Assembly (NCBI GenBank): GCA_041675285.1
Contig: JBAYTZ010000001.1
Coordinates: 310,001-374,000 of the forward strand
Source of the DNA: Candidatus Delongbacteria bacterium
Lineage (GTDB): Bacteria > CAIWAD01
Direction of reading: 5' to 3'
DNA length: 64,000 bases
This document shows positions 59,151 to 64,000 of the stretch, in pieces; the stretch's first letter is position 1; every line of letters starts with the position of its first letter. The notes under the pieces are model-generated. The model had not been told where the DNA came from and did not search any database. It saw only the letters and a list, made by a program, of their open reading frames with translations. A program made the translations under genes and the position numbers.

Positions 59151-60139
59151 ACGAACAGGCCGAGTTGGACATCCTGCGTCAGGTGGTGCGCATCGAACGC
59201 GAGGCCCTGGAGCGTCTGGAGACGCGCCTGGACGACTCCTTCCTGCGGGCCGTGGAGCTGATCCTCAGCACCTCGGGGCCGGCGGGCGGGGCGCGCACCG
59301 GGCGCCTGATCGTCTGCGGACTGGGCAAGTCGGGCTTCATCGCCCGCAAGATCGCCGCCACCATGACCTCCACCGGGACGCCCGCCTTCTTCATCCACCC
59401 CATCGAGGGCGCCCACGGGGACTTCGGGCTAATCCAGCCCGGCGACTGCGCGCTGGTGATCTCCAAGTCCGGCGCCGGAGACGAACTCAACACGCTGCTG
59501 CCTTTCCTCAAGCGGCGCGGCGTGCCGGTCATCGCCGTGACCCACGACCTGCAGAGCCCGCTGGCCCGCCACGCCGAAGTGCTGCTGGACGCCTCCATCG
59601 AGCAGGAGGCCTGCCCCAACGGCGTGGCCCCCACCACCAGCAGCACGCTGGCCCTGGTGATCGGCGACGCGCTGGCCGTCTCGCTGATGACCCGGCGCGG
59701 CTTCACCAAGGAGGACTTCGCTTTCTTCCACCCGGCCGGCGCGCTGGGCCGCCAGCTGCTGCTGACGGTGGCCGACGCGCTGCCCGAGGGCCGCGGACTG
59801 CCCGTGGTGGGGCTGGAGGCCACGCTGCCCCAGGTGATCGTCAGCATCACGGGCAGCCGCTGCGGCGCCACCCTGGTGCTGGAGGAGGGGCGGCTGACCG
59901 GCCTGATCACCGACGGCGACCTGCGCCGCCACATGTTGACCTCCGTCGATCTCTCCCAGCTCAAGGCTCGCGACTTGATGAGCCTGCGGCCCAAGACCAT
60001 CGAGAGCGGGCGCCTGGCCGTGGAGGCCCTGAGCCGGCTGAACCAGCACAAAATCCAGCAGCTGGTGGTGGTGGACGGGGCGGACGCGCCGGTGGGCATC
60101 CTGCACCTGCACGATCTGCTGGCGTTGGGGATCCGGTGA
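59147..60139 (+). CDS. kdsD: Arabinose-5-phosphate isomerase (SIS + CBS pair)
   Basis: 330 residues. The SIS domain (~45-180) has VCGLGKSGFIARKIAATMTSTGTPAFFIHPIEGAHGDFG and SKSGAGDELNTLLPF. A pair of CBS domains (~205-330) ends the protein. Converts ribulose-5-phosphate to arabinose-5-phosphate, the precursor used by KdsA. The order kdsA-kdsC-kdsD places the Kdo supply steps in one transcript. Its end overlaps the lptC GTG by four bases. Confidence 0.95.
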   Translation: MNEQAELDILRQVVRIEREALERLETRLDDSFLRAVELILSTSGPAGGARTGRLIVCGLGKSGFIARKIAATMTSTGTPAFFIHPIEGAHGDFGLIQPGDCALVISKSGAGDELNTLLPFLKRRGVPVIAVTHDLQSPLARHAEVLLDASIEQEACPNGVAPTTSSTLALVIGDALAVSLMTRRGFTKEDFAFFHPAGALGRQLLLTVADALPEGRGLPVVGLEATLPQVIVSITGSRCGATLVLEEGRLTGLITDGDLRRHMLTSVDLSQLKARDLMSLRPKTIESGRLAVEALSRLNQHKIQQLVVVDGADAPVGILHLHDLLALGIR

Positions 60140-60792
60140 CCCTGAGCTCTCAGTCGCGGCGAGTCCGCTCGCTCACCGCCCTGGCCCTGCTGCTGGCCCT
60201 GGGCTGCGGGGGCGCGCCCGTGCCGGAGTCCATTCCCGCCGCGCAGGCCAACCGCCCGGAGCAGGTCTTCCTGGAGGCCCGGGTGGAGCTGCAGGAAGGC
60301 GGACAGGTGCGCGGCGCCATCACGGCCCGGCGGATGGAGCAGCAGCGCCGCCGCTCGCTGATCCGCATGCGGGACTCCGTCGAGGTGGTGAGTTGGGACA
60401 GCCTGGGCCGGGTGGAGAGCCTGACCCTCTGCGACTCGCTGCTCTATCGGCGCGACCGCCAGGACCTGACGGCGGAGGGCAACGTGCGTGTGCTGGCCGC
60501 CTCCGATCCCAAGGGACGCCGGCTGGGGGACGCCGCGCTGGGCGCCGATCTGGGCGCGCTGCGCCGCAAGCCGCCCTTCAAGCTGATCACCAGCCGCCTG
60601 GATTGGGTCCAGCGCCTGCACAAGATCCAGACCGAGGAACGGATCACCTTCTACACGCCCTTCGACACCTTGCGCGGCGTCGGCTTCCGCAGCGATCGCA
60701 ACCTGCGCAACTGGGAGATCGACTCCCCCGAGGGCGTGACCCACCGCGCCCCCGCCCCGCGTCCGGCCGCTCCGGCCCGGAAGGCCTCGTGA
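60136..60792 (+). CDS. lptC: LptC-like LPS transport lipoprotein
   Basis: 218 residues from GTG 60136. Lipobox LALGCGG places Cys24 as the lipidated residue. The body (FLEARVELQEGGQVRGAITARRMEQQRR, LTAEGNVRVLAASDPKGRRL, LITSRLDWVQRLHKIQTEERITFYT) fits the LptC/OstA-like beta-jellyroll. It hands LPS from LptB2FG to the LptA bridge. lptFG are outside the window. The position between kdsD and lptA supports the call more than any single motif. Confidence 0.85.
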   Translation: MTLSSQSRRVRSLTALALLLALGCGGAPVPESIPAAQANRPEQVFLEARVELQEGGQVRGAITARRMEQQRRRSLIRMRDSVEVVSWDSLGRVESLTLCDSLLYRRDRQDLTAEGNVRVLAASDPKGRRLGDAALGADLGALRRKPPFKLITSRLDWVQRLHKIQTEERITFYTPFDTLRGVGFRSDRNLRNWEIDSPEGVTHRAPAPRPAAPARKAS

Positions 60793-62195
60793 GGCCCCGG
60801 ACGCCCAGTCGCCGGCTTGGCTCCGGGCGCTTCCACGTGCTGCTGGCCATTCTGCTCGTGCCCGGCCTGCTGGGAGCCCAGGGCCTGTTCGGCCTGCGCA
60901 AGCGCGACGACAAACCCTCGCCCAAGACCCGCGGCGCGGTGGTCGGGGCGCCCGGCGCCAAACGGCCCGCCCCGCCCGTGGGCCCGCCCGCCCCGGAGCG
61001 CGAGACGCCGCCGCCAACGGGTTCGGCCATCGTGCTGGACCGGGCGGACATCATGCGCACCGTCGAGCTGGACGGCCGCACGGTGCGCGAGCTGGAGGGC
61101 CACGTGCGCGTGCTGCACAACGGCCGCGTCTTCACCTTCGGCCTGGGCCGCTACGACCAGGCGGCCGGCACCCTGGTCTGCACGGAGCAGGTGAAGGTCG
61201 TCGAGGGCGAGCGCGTGGTCACGGCCGATGAGGTCAGTTACGACGAGCGCCGGGAGACGGTCAGCGCGCGCGGCCACGTCCACAGCTGGGGCGACAGTCT
61301 GGAGGCCTGGGCGGACAAGGGCAACTGGCACAACGGGCTCAAGCAGGGCGAGCTGCAGGTCCAGGCCCGCATCCGCGATCACCGCCACAAGGTGGAGCTC
61401 AAGGCCGGCCAGGTGGACGCGGACCACGAGGCCGGCGTCTACACGGCCACGCGCCAGCCGGAGCTGACGCTGCTGGAGACGCCGCCCACGGTTCTGAACG
61501 CCCGCCAGATCCAGTGGCGCAGCTCGGACAGCCTGGCCATGGCCCGGCGCGACGTGCGCCTGACCCGGGACGACTTCCAGGCCACCTGCGACAGTTTGTT
61601 GTGGAGGGAACAGAGCGAGCGCATGGACTTCCTGCTGAACCCCGTGCTCACGCGCGGCGAGCGCCGGGTCCAAGGCGAGCGCATGACCGCCCTGCTGCGC
61701 GACCGCAAGGAGCTGGACTCCCTCTGGGTGGAGGGCGCGGCCCTGATGGACAGCCCCTCGGACAGCGTGTCCACGCGCCTGCGCGACGTGCTGCAGGGCC
61801 GGCGGATGGAGCTGGACTTCACCGACGGCAAACTGGAGTCGGTCTACGTGGACGGCCAGGCCCGCAGCGTGATCTTCCTGAAGGACGAGGACGGCCGGCC
61901 CGGCATGAACGTGGCGGACGCCGCCCGGATCTGGCTGGTGCTGGACGACCAGAAACTGCGCAGCGTGCAGATGGGCGGCGGCATGGAGGCGCGCTGGGTG
62001 CCCCTGGCCGAGCCGCCGGCCCCGCCTCCACTGCCCGCGGTGGTGCCGGCCGCGGCGGCGGCCACGGACAGCCCGGCGGGTCCGCCGCCGGAGGTTCCGC
62101 GGCCCCAGGGAGCCGCCGTGATCAGCGCCCCGCCAGTGGCGCCGGCCGCGGATCCGCAACCGGAGCCGCGGCCCGCCGGAGCGACGCAACCCTAG
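60789..62195 (+). CDS. LptA/OstA-like LPS transport protein with long Pro-rich tail
   Basis: 468 residues from GTG 60789 (overlap GTGA). The signal segment is ~13-30, then a Pro/Lys linker. The OstA-type repeats contain ADIMRTVELDGRTVRELEGHVRVLHNG, QVKVVEGERVVTADEVSYDERRETVSARGHVHSW and later EVEGAALMDSPSD-like strands. The last ~70 residues are Pro/Ala-rich. It is longer than E. coli LptA (185), more like the multi-repeat OstA proteins of FCB bacteria, so it may form several bridge units in one chain. Confidence 0.85.
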   Translation: MRPRTPSRRLGSGRFHVLLAILLVPGLLGAQGLFGLRKRDDKPSPKTRGAVVGAPGAKRPAPPVGPPAPERETPPPTGSAIVLDRADIMRTVELDGRTVRELEGHVRVLHNGRVFTFGLGRYDQAAGTLVCTEQVKVVEGERVVTADEVSYDERRETVSARGHVHSWGDSLEAWADKGNWHNGLKQGELQVQARIRDHRHKVELKAGQVDADHEAGVYTATRQPELTLLETPPTVLNARQIQWRSSDSLAMARRDVRLTRDDFQATCDSLLWREQSERMDFLLNPVLTRGERRVQGERMTALLRDRKELDSLWVEGAALMDSPSDSVSTRLRDVLQGRRMELDFTDGKLESVYVDGQARSVIFLKDEDGRPGMNVADAARIWLVLDDQKLRSVQMGGGMEARWVPLAEPPAPPPLPAVVPAAAAATDSPAGPPPEVPRPQGAAVISAPPVAPAADPQPEPRPAGATQP

Positions 62196-62230
62196 AACGG
62201 CCGGGCCGGCGTGGCCCGCGGGAGAAGTGG

Positions 62231-62983
62231 ATGAGCGAGTCTGCGACGACGGGCGAGCGCGTGTTCCGCAGCGCGGACCTGGTGAAGACCTACGGCCGCC
62301 GCACGGTGGTGGGCGGGGTCTCCATCGAGGTGCGCACCGGGGAGATCGTGGGCCTGTTGGGCCCCAACGGCGCCGGCAAGACCACCACCTTCTACATGAT
62401 GACCGGGATGATCCGGCCGACCCAGGGCCGGATCTGGCTGGACGAGAAGGACGTGACGGGCATGCCCATGTTCCGCCGGGCCCGGGCCGGGGTGGGCTAC
62501 CTGGCCCAGGAGGCGAGCATCTTCCGCAAGCTCTCCGTGGAGGACAACGTGCTGGCCATCCTGGAGACCATGCCCCTGAAGCGCAGCCAGCGCCACGAGC
62601 GCCTGGACAGCCTGCTGGAGGAGCTGCGAGTCTCGCACCTGCGGACCCACAAGGCCTACACCCTGTCCGGCGGCGAGCGCCGGCGGGTGGAGATCGCCCG
62701 GGCGCTGGCCTCCGACCCGGCCTTCATGCTGCTGGACGAGCCCTTCGCGGGGGTGGATCCCATCGCGGTGGGTGACATTCAATCCATCGTCCATGACCTC
62801 AAGCGACGAAAGATCGGGGTGCTGATCACCGATCATAATGTCCACGAGACCTTGAGCATCACGGATCGGGCCTATCTGCTCTTCGAGGGCCGGATCCTCA
62901 AGTCGGGCACGGCCGAGGAGCTGGCCGAGGATGAGCAGGTGCGCCGGGTCTACCTGGGTGACAATTTCCGGCTCAATCGATAG
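62231..62983 (+). CDS. lptB: LPS export ABC transporter ATPase LptB
   Basis: 250 residues. Walker A GPNGAGKTTTFYMMTGMI, Q-loop YLAQEASIFRKLSVEDNVLAILE, signature LSGGERRRVEIARAL, Walker B MLLDEPFAGVDP, and the H-loop/C-terminal blocks ITDHNVHETLSITDRAYLL and GTAEELAEDEQVRRVYLG are diagnostic of LptB. Powers extraction of LPS from the inner membrane. It is followed by rpoN, the order seen in many Gram-negative genomes. Confidence 0.97.
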   Translation: MSESATTGERVFRSADLVKTYGRRTVVGGVSIEVRTGEIVGLLGPNGAGKTTTFYMMTGMIRPTQGRIWLDEKDVTGMPMFRRARAGVGYLAQEASIFRKLSVEDNVLAILETMPLKRSQRHERLDSLLEELRVSHLRTHKAYTLSGGERRRVEIARALASDPAFMLLDEPFAGVDPIAVGDIQSIVHDLKRRKIGVLITDHNVHETLSITDRAYLLFEGRILKSGTAEELAEDEQVRRVYLGDNFRLNR

Positions 62984-63109
62984 GTTCTGCGGCCCCCCGC
63001 GCGGCCGGTGTCGGGATTCACCCAGCAACATTGGACCTTGCTCCAGGCCCGCACGCGGCCGTGGACCGGGGTTCCGCCTGATTCAAAGGGTAGAAAGGGT
63101 CTGTCGCCC

Positions 63110-64000
63110 ATGATGTACCTCCGCCAGGAAGTGAGCATGCGCCAGGACATGGTGCAGACTCCCCAGCAGATCCTGCGCAGCGAACTCCTGCAGTTGCCCG
63201 TGATGCTGCTCGAGGCGCGGTTGAAGCTGGAGGTGGAGGAGAATCCGGCGTTGGAGTTCGCCGAGGCCGAGCTGGGGGTGGAGGATCTGCGCGAGCCGGG
63301 CAAGGAGGACGACGAGCCCGACGACGACCAGACCAAGGAAAACGTCGAGATGGACGAGGCCCTGAGCGACGAGGACAATTGGGACGAGTTCATCAACGAG
63401 GACAACCTGACGCCCTACGGCCGCGAACCGGCCTCCCAGTCCACCCAGGAACTGCTCGACATCCCCCGGCCCCAGATCCAGACCCTGCAGGAGCGGCTGG
63501 CCGACCAGATGCAGATGGACCCGGCCCTGGACTACGAGGACCAGCGGCTGGGGCTGGAGATCATCGGCAACATGGGCGACTCGGGCTACCTGGAGTGCGG
63601 CACGGACTACCTGGCCCTGCTGCTGGAGGCGCCCGTGGAGCGCGTGGAGCGCGTGCTGGCCCGCATCCAGCGCTACGACCCCGTCGGCATCTGCGCGCGC
63701 AACCTGCGCGAGTGCCTGCTGGTGCAGCTGGAGGTTCTGGCGGAGAACGGCCACGCCAACCCCATCGCCCTGCGCATCGTGCGCGACCACTACGAGGAGT
63801 TCAGCGGCAAGCGCTACGAGAACCTGGCCCGCCTGCTGGGCGGCAGCCTGGAGGAGATCCGCGCCGCCTTCGCCTTCATCGCCCGCCTGAACCCCAAGCC
63901 CGGCCAGGGCGAGCTGAAGGAGAAGGAGAACTACATCATCCCCGACCTGGTGGTGGAGCGCGTGGAGCACGAGCTGGAGGACGGCACCCGGGAGGAGGAT
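63110..64000 (+). CDS. rpoN: RNA polymerase sigma-54 factor, N-terminal part (3' end outside window)
   Basis: About 297 residues are visible and the frame is open at the window end. The activator-interacting region I reads MMYLRQEVSMRQDMVQTPQQILRSELLQLPVMLLEARLKLEVEENPALEF, an altered form of the usual LQLP...EENPLLE pattern. An acidic region II follows (EDDEPDDDQTKENVEMDEALSDEDNWDEF), then the core-binding region (LQERLADQM, IIGNMGDSGYLE, RIQRYDPVGICARNLRECLLVQ, FIARLNPKPGQG). It is the sigma factor served by the TPR/AAA+ activator at 24.4 kb. The start may also be 63137, which has GGAAG upstream. Confidence 0.93.
   Translation, partial: MMYLRQEVSMRQDMVQTPQQILRSELLQLPVMLLEARLKLEVEENPALEFAEAELGVEDLREPGKEDDEPDDDQTKENVEMDEALSDEDNWDEFINEDNLTPYGREPASQSTQELLDIPRPQIQTLQERLADQMQMDPALDYEDQRLGLEIIGNMGDSGYLECGTDYLALLLEAPVERVERVLARIQRYDPVGICARNLRECLLVQLEVLAENGHANPIALRIVRDHYEEFSGKRYENLARLLGGSLEEIRAAFAFIARLNPKPGQGELKEKENYIIPDLVVERVEHELEDGTREED

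Overview
The window is a GC-rich, gene-dense stretch of a diderm bacterial chromosome. Two proteins end in a type IX secretion (T9SS type A, PNPFNP) sorting tail. A Kdo/LPS-transport cluster proves an LPS outer membrane, and HrcA/CIRCE-type control of groESL is visible. T9SS tails, high GC, NrfHA and the general gene mix point to a poorly characterised member of the FCB superphylum (a Delongbacteria-, Eisenbacteria- or Krumholzibacteria-like lineage). That placement is an inference from gene content only. No phage, CRISPR, plasmid or insertion sequence was seen. The mobile-looking material is limited to short intergenic repeats.

Layout. 1-4.6 kb: the end of a T9SS-exported protein, a small membrane protein gene with an in-frame amber codon, bacterioferritin, and a GH20 hexosaminidase. 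4.6-9.3 kb (minus strand): an imuB / small ORF / dnaE2 mutagenesis operon without imuA. A perfect palindrome overlaps its -10 box. 9.4-12.2 kb: nrfHA ammonia-forming nitrite reductase, whose NrfA has CxxCH instead of CxxCK at heme 1, then an SRAP protein. 12.3-14.4 kb: CIRCE, groES and groEL. 14.6-18.3 kb: a DUF2231 protein and a TlpA/DUF4266/DUF3570/ApbE redox cluster. 18.4-21.1 kb: a lipoprotein, then a SelW-like selenoprotein gene (in-frame UGA, SECIS-like hairpin) overlapping a sensorless histidine kinase and a NarL-type regulator. 21.4-26.4 kb: ammonium transporter, porin, a small exported protein and a TPR/sigma-54 activator. 26.4-27.1 kb: a repeat-rich gap. 27.1-31.5 kb: an S4 protein, a sugar nucleotidyltransferase, metK and ahcY. 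31.5-40.0 kb: a lipoprotein/barrel/ABC-ATPase operon and a 1368-residue cadherin-like repeat protein. 40-47.4 kb: UbiA, cysS, rpsT, tRNA-Leu, EIIA, TatA, TsaC, DUF3108, a VanZ-Mth938 fusion and a TPR protein. 47.5-50.2 kb: feoA, a Cys-rich small gene and feoB. 50.4-54.9 kb: ispG, pfkA and HD-GYP. 54.9-64 kb: kdsB, pyrG, kdsA-kdsC-kdsD-lptC-lptA-lptB and the start of rpoN.

The genes describe a heterotroph or facultative anaerobe with nitrite ammonification, ferrous iron uptake, glycolysis, non-mevalonate isoprenoid synthesis and a complete Kdo supply and Lpt export route. The most unusual items are: the selenoprotein/two-component operon, where kinase translation may depend on UGA decoding; the VanZ-Mth938 fusion; the operator over the imuB promoter; the DxxSGAS flavinylation-like motif in the DUF3570 barrel next to ApbE; and a ~190 bp intergenic repeat whose copies differ by compensatory stem changes.
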